NCBI GenBank assembly: GCA_017308215.1
Contig: JAFKFQ010000260.1
Coordinates: forward strand, 17,621-81,620
Direction of reading: 5' to 3'
Length of the DNA: 64,000 nucleotides
Origin: a bacterium
GTDB taxonomy: Bacteria > Planctomycetota > Planctomycetia > Gemmatales > Gemmataceae
Of the stretch, positions 53,553 to 62,326 are shown piece after piece (positions within the stretch are counted from its first letter, which is position 1; each line of letters opens with the position of its first letter). A program made the position numbers and the translations under genes. The notes under the pieces were generated by a model. It saw only the letters and a list, made by a program, of their open reading frames with translations. It had not been told where the DNA came from and ran no database searches.

Positions 53553-53795
53553 ATGGCGCCACACGAGTTCGTCAAGCTCTGGCCCGGAATGACGGAGGCC
53601 CAGAGGAACCTGCTCGCCAAAAGAGTCGCTCAGGCCGTGATGGACGTACTCGGCTACGGGGAGGAGCCCGTGTCGGTCTCGATGGAGGAGATCGGGACGC
53701 AGGACGGGGCAGAGAAGGTTCCCAAGCCCGACATTGCGGGCAAGCCGGACCAGCTTTACAAGCCGCCCGGATGTGGCCTGTCTGACTTGGCGTGA
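53553..53795 (+). CDS. Tautomerase-family protein (4-OT-like)
   Basis: An 80-residue protein that aligns with 4-oxalocrotonate-tautomerase-type proteins (FVKLWPGMTEAQRNLLA, VMDVLGYGEEPVSVSMEEI). The family uses an N-terminal proline freed by Met removal. Here the sequence begins M-A-P-H, so Pro is at position 3 and Ala would become the N-terminus. GGAGG precedes the ATG at the right distance, so the start looks correct. Activity may be lost or changed. Confidence 0.75.
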   Translation: MAPHEFVKLWPGMTEAQRNLLAKRVAQAVMDVLGYGEEPVSVSMEEIGTQDGAEKVPKPDIAGKPDQLYKPPGCGLSDLA

Positions 53796-53825
53796 CCGCG
53801 AGAGTCTACGACGAGGGGGTGGACC

Positions 53826-54842
53826 ATGCGGGGGACAGTCCTCTACGGCCCGCGCGACATCCGGTTCGAGGACCGCGAGACGCCGCAGGTCGTCGAGCCG
53901 ACCGATGCCGTCGTTCGGCTCTCGGCGACCTGCGTGTGCGGGTCCGACCTGTGGCCGTATCGCGGGCTTCAGCCGATCAACGGCCCCTCGCCGATGGGGC
54001 ACGAATACTGCGGCATCGTCGAAGAGGTCGGAGGCGCGGTGCGGTCGGTCAAGCCGGGCCAGTTCGTCATCGGCTCTTTCGCCACCTCCGACAACACCTG
54101 CCCGAACTGCCGATTTGGCTACCAGTCATCGTGCGTTCACCGCGAGTTCATCACGCGGGCGCAAGCCCCGCTGCTTCGCGTCCCGCTGGCCGAGGGCACG
54201 CTGGTCGTCACGCCAGACGTTCCCCCGGACGACATGGTCCCGAGCCTGCTCACGACATCGGACGTTCTGGGCACGGGTTGGTTCGCCGCCGACGCGGCCA
54301 ACGTGAAGCCGGGCTCGACGGTCGTAGTCGTCGGCGATGGCGCGGTCGGCCTCCTCGGCGTGCTCTCGGCTAAGCAAATGGGGGCCGGGCGGATTATTGC
54401 GATGAGCCGCCACGAGCCACGGCAGGAGCTCGCCCGCGAGTTCGGCGCGACCGACATCGTGGCCGAGCGGGGCGACGAGGGCGTGGCCCGCGTCATGGAC
54501 ATGACAAAGGGCGTCGGCGCGGACTCGGTGCTGGAGTGCGTCGGCACGCAGCAGTCCATGATGCAGGCGATCAACTGCACGCGCCGGGGAGGGTACGTCT
54601 CCTACGTCGGCGTCCCTCACGGGGTCGAGTTGAGCGGCGAGAAACTGTTCTTCGCCCATGTCCATCTGCACGGCGGACCCGCCCCGGTGCGCCGCTATCT
54701 GCCCGAGCTCATCGACTTAGTGTGGAGCGGGAAAATCAACCCCGGCAAGGTCTTCGACCTGACGCTGCCCCTCGACCGGGTGGCCGAGGGCTACCGGGCG
54801 ATGGACGAGCGCCGGACGATCAAGACGCTGCTGCGCCCGTAA
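53826..54842 (+). CDS. Zinc-dependent alcohol dehydrogenase
   Basis: A 338-residue medium-chain dehydrogenase. The catalytic zinc region has CVCGSD (Cys ligand) and GHEYCG. The structural zinc loop has CPNCRFGYQSSC, three of the usual four Cys. The NAD(P) fold has VVVGDGAVGLLGV near residue 165. The end (LDRVAEGYRAMDERRTIKTL) is typical. It oxidises alcohols or reduces aldehydes; the substrate is not determined. It lies in the same-strand redox cluster. Confidence 0.92.
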   Translation: MRGTVLYGPRDIRFEDRETPQVVEPTDAVVRLSATCVCGSDLWPYRGLQPINGPSPMGHEYCGIVEEVGGAVRSVKPGQFVIGSFATSDNTCPNCRFGYQSSCVHREFITRAQAPLLRVPLAEGTLVVTPDVPPDDMVPSLLTTSDVLGTGWFAADAANVKPGSTVVVVGDGAVGLLGVLSAKQMGAGRIIAMSRHEPRQELAREFGATDIVAERGDEGVARVMDMTKGVGADSVLECVGTQQSMMQAINCTRRGGYVSYVGVPHGVELSGEKLFFAHVHLHGGPAPVRRYLPELIDLVWSGKINPGKVFDLTLPLDRVAEGYRAMDERRTIKTLLRP

Positions 54843-54890
54843 GGCTTTCTGAGGGGTGCGGTCGGAACGACCTGCAAGGAAGACCAACAA

Positions 54891-55282
54891 TGAGCGTTTG
54901 GCCGAGGGACGAGCTACGCAAGATCGCCGAGAAGGACGACCTGCGCATCGCGCCGCTGCGGGAGGACGGGGAGACCTACGGCACGCCGACGTGGATTTGG
55001 TCCGTCGCGGTCGGTGACGCCCTCTACGTTCGAGCGTACAACGGGCCGGACTCTCGCTGGTACAAGGCGGCGGCGCGGCAGAACGCAGGCCGGATCACCG
55101 CCACCGGTATGACGAAGGAAGTCACCTTCGAGCCGGTCGATGGGCCGATCAACGACCGGATCGACGACGCCTACCGGGCGAAGTACCGGGGGAGCCCGTA
55201 CCTCGACCCGATGATCGGCGCACGCGCCCGAGCGGCGACAGTCAAGGTCATGCCGCGCGAGGCTGAGGAGGAGGGGAGTTGA
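54891..55282 (+). CDS. DUF2255 family protein
   Basis: A 130-residue protein of the DUF2255 type: GTPTWIWSVAVGDALYVRAY and RWYKAAARQNAGRI are the recognisable parts, with DAYRAKYRGSPYLDPMI at the end. The family looks like the flavin-reductase / pyridoxamine-oxidase-like split barrels that bind flavin-type cofactors, but its role is unknown. AAGGAAG precedes the ATG at 54891. Confidence 0.8.
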
Positions 55283-55283
55283 A

Positions 55284-55367
55284 ATGCAGAATCGCACGCT
55301 CGGGAAAAGCGGCTTGGAAGTCTCGGCCCTCCGACCGGCTTGCAGCATAAGAGGAGGGCAGTCGTGA
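55284..55367 (+). pseudogene. Aldo-keto reductase remnant
   Basis: Only the first 16 codons of an aldo-keto reductase remain (MQNRTLGKSGLEVSAL), where intact members continue with a Gly-Leu-Gly-Cys-Met segment. The frame then runs into ten unrelated residues and stops inside the start region of the next gene. The body of the gene is deleted. A complete copy is common in this kind of cluster. Confidence 0.8.
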
Positions 55368-56047
55368 AGATCCTCATCGTCCTCACCTCCCACGACCGGC
55401 TCGGCGACACCGGCGAGAAGACGGGTTTCTGGCTGGAGGAGTTCGCCGCCCCGTACTACGCGCTCACGGACGCCGGGGCCGGGGTCACGCTCGCCTCCCC
55501 GACGGGCGGTCAGCCGCCGCTCGACCCGAAGAGCGACTCCCCCGAGAACCAGACCGCCGCGACCCGGCGGTTCCGCGCCGACCCCACCACGCAGGCCCGA
55601 CTCGCCAGCACGACGAAACTGGCCGGTGTCGCGGCGGGCGACTTCGACGCCGTGTTCTACCCCGGCGGGCACGGGCCGATGTGGGACATGCCGGACAACC
55701 CCGCCTCCATCGCCCTGCTCGAAGCCTTCGTCAAGGCGGATAAGCCGGTCGGGGCGGTGTGCCACGCCCCCGCCGCCCTCGTGAACGTGCGCGGCACGGA
55801 CGGCGAGTATCTGGTGAGGGGCAGGCACGTCACGGGGTTCTCGAACGGGGAGGAGAAGGCGGTCGGCCTCGACGCCGTGGTGCCGTTCCTGCTCGAAGAC
55901 CGGCTCAAGGAGCGGGGCGGGGTCTACAGCCGCGCCGCCGACTGGGCACCGTTCGTGCAGGTGGACGGCAAACTCGTGACCGGCCAGAACCCGGCCTCCT
56001 CGGAGCCCGCTGCGGCGGCGCTCCTGAAGTTGCTTCGCCCGGCCTGA
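55364..56047 (+). CDS. DJ-1/PfpI family protein
   Basis: A 227-residue protein of the DJ-1/PfpI (type 1 glutamine-amidotransferase-like) family. The nucleophile elbow is GAVCHAPAAL (Cys), and DAVFYPGGHGPMWDM holds the acidic residue before it. Members include Hsp31-like chaperone/glyoxalase III enzymes that remove methylglyoxal or deglycate proteins. The GTG at 55364 with GAGGAGGG upstream is preferred to an ATG 8 codons earlier. It directly follows the aldo-keto reductase remnant. Confidence 0.9.
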   Translation: MKILIVLTSHDRLGDTGEKTGFWLEEFAAPYYALTDAGAGVTLASPTGGQPPLDPKSDSPENQTAATRRFRADPTTQARLASTTKLAGVAAGDFDAVFYPGGHGPMWDMPDNPASIALLEAFVKADKPVGAVCHAPAALVNVRGTDGEYLVRGRHVTGFSNGEEKAVGLDAVVPFLLEDRLKERGGVYSRAADWAPFVQVDGKLVTGQNPASSEPAAAALLKLLRPA

Positions 56048-56085
56048 GCAGTCCTGCGTCCGAGGACGACGCCACCGGAGGAGCC

Positions 56086-57123
56086 ATGACCGCCGCGCGT
56101 AACCGCCAGATCCTCCTCGCCTCCCGCCCGACCGGCGAACCGACCCCGGACAACTTCCGGCTGGCCGAGGCCGATGTGCCCGAGCCCGGCCCCGGCCAGA
56201 TGTTGTTGCGCACAGTGTATCTTTCGCTGGACCCGTACATGCGGGGCCGGATGGACGCCGGGCCGTCCTACGCGGAGCCAGTCGGGGTCGGCGCTGTCAT
56301 GGAGGGCGGCGCGGTCGGCGAGGTCGTGAAGTCGAACCTGCCGCAGTACAGGCCGGGCGACATCGCCGTCGCGCGGACGGGCTGGCAGGAGTTCGCGCTC
56401 TCGGACGGGACGGGGGTGCAGAAGGTGGACCCGGCCCTCGGCCCAATCTCCTACGCGCTCGGGGTGCTCGGGATGCCGGGCCTGACGGCGTACACCGGGC
56501 TGCTGAACATCGGCCAGCCGAAGCCGGGCGAGACGCTGGTGGTCGCGGCGGCGTCCGGGGCGGTCGGATCGGTCGTCGGCCAGATCGGCAGGATCAAGGG
56601 GTGCCGGGTTGTCGGGATCGCCGGGGGCGAGCGGAAGTGCCGGTACGCGACCGAGGAACTCGGGTTCGACGAGTGCCTCGACCACCGCCAGCCCGGACTG
56701 GATAAGCGGCTGAAAGCCGCGTGCCCGAAGGGGATCGACATCTACTTCGAGAACGTGGGTGGGGCGGTGTTCGAGGCGGTGCTGCCGCTGCTGAACACCT
56801 TCGCCCGCGTCCCGGTGTGCGGGCTGATCGCCCACTACAACGACGCCGACCTCCCCGCCGGGCCGAACCGCGTCCCGCTGCTGATGCGGAGCGTCCTCGT
56901 CAAGCGGCTCACCGTCCGGGGGTTCATCGTCGGGGACTTCGCCGCCCAGTACCCCGACTTCCTGCGAGACGTGGGCGGCTGGCTCCGCGAGGGCCGGGTC
57001 AAATACCGGGAGGACGTGACGGACGGGTTGGAGAACGCGCCCGACGAGTTGATCGGGCTGCTCCGGGGCGAGAACTTCGGCAAGAAGGTCATCCGGGTCG
57101 GCCCGGACCCCACTCGGGGGTAG
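56086..57123 (+). CDS. NADP-dependent medium-chain oxidoreductase
   Basis: A 345-residue zinc-independent MDR of the prostaglandin/leukotriene reductase type. Its marks are LSLDPYMRGRM near residue 45, GMPGLTAYTGLL, the cofactor loop VVAAASGAVGSVVGQ, and YFENVGG. These enzymes reduce alpha,beta-unsaturated carbonyls with NADPH. GGAGGA precedes the ATG at 56086. It ends the detoxification-like gene row. Confidence 0.92.
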   Translation: MTAARNRQILLASRPTGEPTPDNFRLAEADVPEPGPGQMLLRTVYLSLDPYMRGRMDAGPSYAEPVGVGAVMEGGAVGEVVKSNLPQYRPGDIAVARTGWQEFALSDGTGVQKVDPALGPISYALGVLGMPGLTAYTGLLNIGQPKPGETLVVAAASGAVGSVVGQIGRIKGCRVVGIAGGERKCRYATEELGFDECLDHRQPGLDKRLKAACPKGIDIYFENVGGAVFEAVLPLLNTFARVPVCGLIAHYNDADLPAGPNRVPLLMRSVLVKRLTVRGFIVGDFAAQYPDFLRDVGGWLREGRVKYREDVTDGLENAPDELIGLLRGENFGKKVIRVGPDPTRG

Positions 57124-57229
57124 TCGGCGTCGGCTGCGGCATGGCGGGTGCTGGCTCCCTCCTGCCGCTCGGTCGGAACGTGCGGCTGGAGCGGGTGCCG
57201 CCCCGGCCTACGTTATCCCGCGTGGGCAA

Positions 57230-58187
57230 GTGGTGCCCTCGGTCGATCATGACGGAGAGCCGCGTTTGCCAGCCGCCCAGTCAGGCAGTCCTTCCACCAG
57301 CGACCTGTACCGTCAGACGCGCCGGGCGGCTCTCGCCGGGCTGGCCCTAACCCTGACACTGGGCGTGGCGAAGCTGATCGGCGGCTGGCTCGGCCACTCC
57401 CTCGCCCTCCTCTCCGACTCCGTTCACTCGTTCGGAGACGCCCTGTCGTCGGCCTCGATCCTCCTTGCGCTGCGGTGGGCCGAGCGGCCCCCGGACGCCG
57501 AGCACCCCTACGGGCACACCCGGATCGAGACCATTGCGGCGTCGAACGTGGCGCTGATCCTGTTGCTGTCGGGCGCGTGGATCGTGTGGGAGGCGGTCCG
57601 GTCGTGGGACGCCCCGGCGCCTGAGCCCCACGGGTACACGCTCCTGATCGCCGGGGCCAGCGTGGTGCTGAACGAGATCATCTTCCGGTACTCGATGGCG
57701 GTCGCCAAGCGGACCGGGTCGAAGGCCGTCGAGGCGGCGGCGTGGGACCAGCGGCTCGACGTGCTCGGGTCGCTCGTCGTACTGCTCGGGTTGGCGGCGG
57801 GCCGGGGCGGCACGCCGTTGACCACCTCGCCGCGCTGGCGGTCGCCGGGATCATCGTCTGGGCGGGCGGGACGCTGTTCTGGGGGAGTCTGAACGACCTG
57901 ATGGACCGCCAAGCCGACCCCGCGGTGGTGGAGGCGGTGCGGCGGGTGGCGGCAGCGGTGGCCGGGGTTCGGGGCGTCGAGAAGGTGCTCGTCCGCAAGT
58001 CCGGGCTGGAATACTTCGTGGACATTCACGTCGAGGTGGACGCGGAGGCCACGGTGCGGGAGGGCACGAGATCGGGCACGCGGTCAAGGACCGGCTGCTG
58101 GCGGGGGACGCCGCCGTGAAGGACGTGCTGGTCCACGTCGAGCCGCACCCGCATCCCCCCACCAGCCACACGCGAAGGGGTGAGTGA
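57230..58187 (+). pseudogene. Cation diffusion facilitator, two frameshifts
   Basis: The first frame encodes a CDF transporter N-terminus with membrane helices and the metal sites LLSDSVHSFGDAL and HPYGHTRIE. At about 57.80 kb the sequence moves to the next frame (HAVDHLAALAVAGIIVW, LNDLMDRQADPAVV) and at about 58.06 kb to a third (GHEIGHAVKDRLLAGDAAV) ending at 58187. Joined, it would be a normal CDF of about 315 residues exporting a divalent metal such as Zn or Co. Both shifts sit in G/C-rich runs. It is either decayed or damaged by indel errors. Confidence 0.8.
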
Positions 58188-58468
58188 CCTGCCTGCTTCC
58201 ACCCGACTCCCTCGGCCCCGTCGAGGCGAGCGTGTGGAAATCGAGCGGCTGCAGTACGAACCGCAGACACCCCTCGACGCCCGTTCGAGCTAAACCCGCA
58301 ACTGCCGAGTTAGAGGGATGGACCGGCGGGCGTACCGCACGGCCAAGTTCGGCTCGGGGGGTGGTCGCTTGCCCTCGACGCCCAGATCAAGGGGGTTGCC
58401 CGAGTCGTACCCGATCCGGTGCAGTTCGAAGCCGGTCAGGCCGAACTTTGGCTTTAGTGGGTCAACCC

Positions 58469-59752
58469 CTATCTCTTCGTGGTAGGAACCACTGCCTCGC
58501 TGAAGGTCTCCTTGCGGGCACCGTCCTTCACGTCGAAGCCCGTCTTTCGGACGATGCCGATCCCTTTGGCTAGGTGGTACTCGATGACCCCGGAGACGCC
58601 CTCCTTGTCCACCAGCGTCTCCTCGACCGTTGCGCACATGGCCCTGTCGCCGGGGGCGACCCCCGGCGGGAGTGGCTCCTCCGAGAACCTGACTACACGG
58701 TAGCGGCCCTTCGGGTCGTGCGGGACTTCCCGGCTCGGGTACTGCATACTTCCTCCCTCCCACTCGTCGCCCGCGAGGGCACCGAGCTTGAGGAGCGGGG
58801 TCCAACTGGTAACGCCCTTAAGAACCGCATTCTCCTTACCGACCTCAAGGAACCCGCCCCGCTCGCGCCTCAGCAGCTTCACCGGCGGGGAGGGCGGCAA
58901 CTCCCGCCGCGCGGGGCGGACGATGGTGGCCCGGTGCGTCCTCACCTCGACCACCCCGCCGTCGAGGTGGGCGTACTCGCGCTCCGTGTCCACGTCGGCG
59001 CCAAAGACGATCCCGGTCTGGAACGTGCGGAAGGCCGTGCCCGGCTTGTGGGGGTAGAAGTCGGCAGTCAGTACCTCGCCTCTCGCGCGGGCCAGCTCCA
59101 CCGCCAGCAACTTCTTCGCCTCCGGGTGGCCGACCTGCGGGGTCACGTTGCCACTCGCGGCCTCGGCGAGGAGCGCCTTCGCCGACCCCGCCTCGCCGCG
59201 CTCCGTGTCGTAGTCGATCAGCCGACCGAACAGCCGCCCCTTTTCGTCGGGCTTGAGCAATGCCTTCCGACCCCGGTCTTGGAGCAGATCCCGGTACTTG
59301 GTCGCGGCTCCCGCCTTGTCGCCCGCGTCCCACGCCCTGTCCGCCTCGGCGAGCCCCTGTTCCGCCGACCTCCGGGCCTTGGTGGCGACCACCCCGACCA
59401 CCCCGACCACCCCAGCGCAGGTGAGGAACATCACGCCAACCACGGCGGATAAGACGATCAGGTGCTTCCTAGACCCCGATGTATTGCCGGGGGGGCTATC
59501 AGGCCGGGGTCGGTGGTCTCGTGTGACCGGCGGCTTGGCCGCCTTGGCGGCTGCCGGTGCCGCCCCGGTCCCGCCGCCGTCACCGGGGAACAATCCCTTG
59601 ACGGTGCTGGCAGGGCGGGCGGCAGGCAAGTCCTCTCGGCGCACCTTGTCCTCGGGTCGGAGTTCGCCCGACGCCGCCATCTCCCTCAGCCGCTGGGGCG
59701 TGAACGGGCCACGCTCCTCCCCGCCCCGGACGACGAACCACTTGCTCGACAT
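58469..59752 (-). CDS. GYF_2-domain membrane protein
   Basis: A 427-residue protein. The N-terminus (MSSKWFVVRGGEERGPFTPQ) is a GYF_2 (DUF4339) domain, about residues 4-50. A low-complexity linker follows, then one membrane helix near 98-122 (LIVLSAVVGVMFLTCAGVVG), a TPR-like stretch and a C-terminal domain of unknown type. The start at 59752 is the domain start; the frame stays open to 59893, where it would run through the 17-bp element at 59876-59892. Such proteins are frequent in planctomycetes. The role is unknown. Confidence 0.75.
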   Translation of the reverse strand: MSSKWFVVRGGEERGPFTPQRLREMAASGELRPEDKVRREDLPAARPASTVKGLFPGDGGGTGAAPAAAKAAKPPVTRDHRPRPDSPPGNTSGSRKHLIVLSAVVGVMFLTCAGVVGVVGVVATKARRSAEQGLAEADRAWDAGDKAGAATKYRDLLQDRGRKALLKPDEKGRLFGRLIDYDTERGEAGSAKALLAEAASGNVTPQVGHPEAKKLLAVELARARGEVLTADFYPHKPGTAFRTFQTGIVFGADVDTEREYAHLDGGVVEVRTHRATIVRPARRELPPSPPVKLLRRERGGFLEVGKENAVLKGVTSWTPLLKLGALAGDEWEGGSMQYPSREVPHDPKGRYRVVRFSEEPLPPGVAPGDRAMCATVEETLVDKEGVSGVIEYHLAKGIGIVRKTGFDVKDGARKETFSEAVVPTTKR

Positions 59753-59875
59753 GGGCAACACCTCGGTTGGTGGGTCTCCGCGTGCTCGGCGACAATCGGG
59801 TCCGACCCAGCTGACGGCCCCGATCAAACGCCGGCACGGCGATACCGGATGGAAAATTCCGGCAGGACGCACGGC

Positions 59876-59892
59876 GTAACGGGTGTCCGTCA
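59876..59892 (-). promoter_or_regulatory. 17-bp conserved element, minus-strand copy
   Basis: On the minus strand this reads TGACGGACACCCGTTAC, 16 of 17 matches to the element of the 43.8-50.1 kb region. It lies 124 nt upstream of the GYF_2 gene start. Confidence 0.55.
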
Positions 59893-59929
59893 CCCTGTTG
59901 CACTGGCCCGACTGTCGGGGATGGTCCGA

Positions 59930-59969
59930 TTGTCGAGATCGCCGGTTTTGTTGTCTATAGTAAACAGAC
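59930..59969 (+). promoter_or_regulatory. Possible promoter of XRE gene
   Basis: An AT-richer stretch holds TATAGT (59956-59961) with a weak TTGTCG about 20 nt upstream, and a short dyad GTCT/AGAC around it. Position 30-40 nt before the XRE start suits a promoter/operator; the match is weak. Confidence 0.3.
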
Positions 59970-60000
59970 CTGACGACGGGCTCGCCTTAGCCTGCCCGTC

Positions 60001-60243
60001 ATGTCGCTCGGCGACGAGTTACGAAAGGCCAGAGAGGCGGCGAATCTGACACAGGAGAAAGTGTCGGTCGCGGCGGGGATCGACCGCGCTTACTTGAGCC
60101 AGCTTGAGAACGACCACAAGTCGCCGACCGTCGATGTGCTGTTCCGCGTCTGCCGGGCGCTCGGCACCCCGGCGTCCGAGATCCTCGCCCGGGTCGAGGG
60201 GTCGCTTCGGGCGAAGCCCCCGACCAAGTCACAATCTGGCTGA
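60001..60243 (+). CDS. XRE-family HTH regulator
   Basis: An 80-residue protein that is almost only a Cro/C1-type helix-turn-helix (LRKAREAANLTQEKVSVAAG, residues 7-26, then YLSQLENDHKSPTVDVL). Such small XRE proteins are regulators of mobile elements, restriction loci or toxin-antitoxin pairs. It lies divergent from the GYF_2 gene. No partner toxin is visible; the convergent gene at 60331-60765 is unrelated. Confidence 0.88.
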   Translation: MSLGDELRKAREAANLTQEKVSVAAGIDRAYLSQLENDHKSPTVDVLFRVCRALGTPASEILARVEGSLRAKPPTKSQSG

Positions 60244-60330
60244 CGAGCACCGGGAGCTTCGTCCTTGTCCGCTCCGCAGCCGGCGGGGAGCCCAGAGCCA
60301 CCCTCGTCCGAAGAGCCGGGCGCGGACACA

Positions 60331-60765
60331 TCACTCGTCCCGCTCGGGTTCTTTCTCCCGCCACCCGCCGAGGTTCGCGTCGAAGATCGTCTGGGCCTCG
60401 TCGTCTTCGAACGGCTCGAAGTACACCTCGACCGTCACCTGCCGCCCGCCGAGCGTGCCGTCGAGCGTCAGGTGCGGCTCCTCCCCACCGATGCCGGGGT
60501 CGTAGCCGAACGACTCGACGGTTTCGAGGCACCCCGGCAGCGCCAGTAGGTCCACGTCCACGGCGTCGTAGCCGGTCGCACCATCCTCCCGCCCGCCCGC
60601 GACCTCCACGACCGCCGGGGCGATCTGGAGGAGCCACGTCCCGAGCGGGTTGCCGTCCGGCTCGGCCCAGCGGAAGGAGAACCCGCTCATCCGGCCCCGG
60701 ACCTCGCTGACGCAGGCCCGGCAGACCGCGTGCATCAGCGCTTCGAGCCAGTCCGGGGGCGTCAT
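60331..60765 (-). CDS. Hypothetical protein
   Basis: A 144-residue acidic protein of unknown family. The start at 60765 (TPPDWLEALMHAVCRAC) matches the apparent protein beginning; an ATG 13 codons upstream is possible. It has two Cys near residue 14 and a beta-rich middle (LTLDGTLGGRQVTVEVYFEP). It is convergent with the XRE gene. Confidence 0.65.
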   Translation of the reverse strand: MTPPDWLEALMHAVCRACVSEVRGRMSGFSFRWAEPDGNPLGTWLLQIAPAVVEVAGGREDGATGYDAVDVDLLALPGCLETVESFGYDPGIGGEEPHLTLDGTLGGRQVTVEVYFEPFEDDEAQTIFDANLGGWREKEPERDE

Positions 60766-60849
60766 CGGGGGCTCCTGTCGGCGGGGTATACGACCGCTCA
60801 GCACATCGCGGCACTTGACCGGGAATCGAATCGTACCACGTTAGCGGGC

Positions 60850-61106
60850 GGGCATCCCGTCGCCGCGGGGCAGGATCTTTGCTTCGGGTGCCCTCGCGCT
60901 CCTTGGCCCGGCAGATCGTCGAGCGGCTGATCGTGGTCCCGTGCTTGGTCTCGAAGTAGTGATGGATCTTGCGGTAGGACCAGTCGGGGAGGGCTCAAAT
61001 CAGCCGCCTTACCTCGGCGCTCTTGTTGAAGGGGGGGCTCGGGCTCCGCGGGGGCGGTGGGCTTCTCCTCGGGCTCGGGGGGGGCCTCGGCGTTCTCCTT
61101 CGTCAT
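60850..61106 (-). pseudogene. Decayed small HTH-type gene
   Basis: The start (MTKENAEAPPEPEEKPTAPA) is in one frame. After a C-run near 61030 the sensible sequence moves to another frame (FNKSAEVRRLI), meets an in-frame TGA, then continues as LPDWSYRKIHHYFETKHGTT and ISRSTICRAKERE, which resembles a HTH/resolvase-like helix pair. So there is a frameshift plus a stop. The 3' end is not defined. Confidence 0.55.
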
Positions 61107-61129
61107 GCACCCGTAGATATGCGGGCGCG

Positions 61130-61170
61130 GCCAAAAACGACCGAGGCCCCGGTGATCACCGGGGCCTCGG
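61130..61170 (-). terminator. Intrinsic terminator of TIR operon
   Basis: A perfect 30-bp palindrome (61141-61170; each half is CCGAGGCCCCGGTGA or its complement) is followed on the minus strand by TCGTTTTTGG. It lies 24 nt after the TIR gene stop: a strong stem plus T-tract, a textbook terminator. Confidence 0.85.
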
Positions 61171-61193
61171 GGCGGGATTGTCGTTGTCGGTGA

Positions 61194-62300
61194 TCAGATG
61201 AACCAGTTGAGCAAGTCGCGCTGGAGCTTGTAGAGTTTCACGGACACATCGTAGGACTGCGCGGGGATGCCTGTCACCATCAAGTGAAGATGGCGCTCAG
61301 ACGTTTTTGGCCTGTGCTCTAGCCACAAGTGCATGGTGTTGTTCATGTGCGAGGCGAGGCTCCCGTATACGACTGCCGGGGGTGCTTTCAGTACGTCGCC
61401 CTTCTTTGCGTCATCCCGTTTGAGATCACCCGGGTATACGTTGATGAAGACGAAACCCTTGTCTTTCCTGTCCTTCTCGATCATGCCCTCCCCAACCCGC
61501 ACGTCTCGCGTGACCTCTATGGCTGCCATGAAGAACATCCCAGTCGTAGGCACCTCGATCTTGCAGATGTCAACCCACTTGCCGGTTTCGGCCTTGTTCA
61601 TCGAAAACGACGTAGAGAGCCACTCGGGATCGAGTTCCTCAGCGAACGCCTTGAGCGCCTTGTCGCGCTGCTCCTTCGTTATGGCCGCTTCGTCGGGAGG
61701 TGCCTCCATCGGAACTGGCGGGACGCTGGGCTCGTTCCCCTTTCGAGCCGTAGTCAACATCACGGCGGCGGTCAGGGCGACCCCGATCAACAGCGCGAGG
61801 GAGTGTGTCAGCGCCGGTCGGCTGAGAAGTCGTTTCAGACGGGGCCACCGCGGCGGGGTCGGCGGAATCTCGGACTGGGCCACTTGCCGGTTCTGCTCGT
61901 CCCCGAGCCGCTTGAGGATCTCGATCAGAGCCGCTTCCTTTGTCGTGACCGTCTTGGCGAGAAACGAGACGAGCAGAGCGGGGACAACCGGGTCGGGATC
62001 TTTCTGCCGCTCTTTGTAAATGATCGGGAGGATCATGAATTTCGGTCTGGATCTGGTCTGAGCAATGGCGTAGTCGATTTCGGACGCGATCCACTTGTCA
62101 TCCTTGTAGGCGTCCGTGATGAAGAAGACGGCTCCTTCCGAGGTCTGCATCCCTTCGAGGAGCGACCGCTCAAGCCTGTCCCCCGCGCTCATCGCGTCGG
62201 CGTCGTACCACGGCTCGTGACCGAACCTCGTGAGCTGTTCCTTCAGCCAACTCACGTGGTTCTTGTTGACGCTCTTGTGGCTGAGGAACAGCTTCCCCAT
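61194..62300 (-). CDS. Membrane-anchored TIR-domain protein
   Basis: A 368-residue protein. Residues 1-140 are a TIR domain (KLFLSHKSVNKNHVSWLKEQ, WYDADAMSAGDRLERSL) with the catalytic Glu likely E74 in WIASEIDYA, the position used by NAD-cleaving TIRs. A single membrane helix follows (about 166-184, HSLALLIGVALTAAVML), then a 180-residue C-terminal domain of unknown type. The ATG at 62300 is the domain start. A short gene lies 26 nt upstream and a strong terminator follows. An abortive-infection effector or membrane sensor is plausible; this is inference. Confidence 0.8.
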   Translation of the reverse strand: MGKLFLSHKSVNKNHVSWLKEQLTRFGHEPWYDADAMSAGDRLERSLLEGMQTSEGAVFFITDAYKDDKWIASEIDYAIAQTRSRPKFMILPIIYKERQKDPDPVVPALLVSFLAKTVTTKEAALIEILKRLGDEQNRQVAQSEIPPTPPRWPRLKRLLSRPALTHSLALLIGVALTAAVMLTTARKGNEPSVPPVPMEAPPDEAAITKEQRDKALKAFAEELDPEWLSTSFSMNKAETGKWVDICKIEVPTTGMFFMAAIEVTRDVRVGEGMIEKDRKDKGFVFINVYPGDLKRDDAKKGDVLKAPPAVVYGSLASHMNNTMHLWLEHRPKTSERHLHLMVTGIPAQSYDVSVKLYKLQRDLLNWFI

Positions 62301-62326
62301 ACTCGTCGTCCCTTGAATCAGGCTGT

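Noticed and set aside
58290..58466. Protein-like minus-strand stretch (GLTGFELHRIGYDSGNPLDL) after the GYF_2 gene
   Set aside because: No start codon in a sensible place and no known family; it may be a remnant, but I cannot support a gene call.
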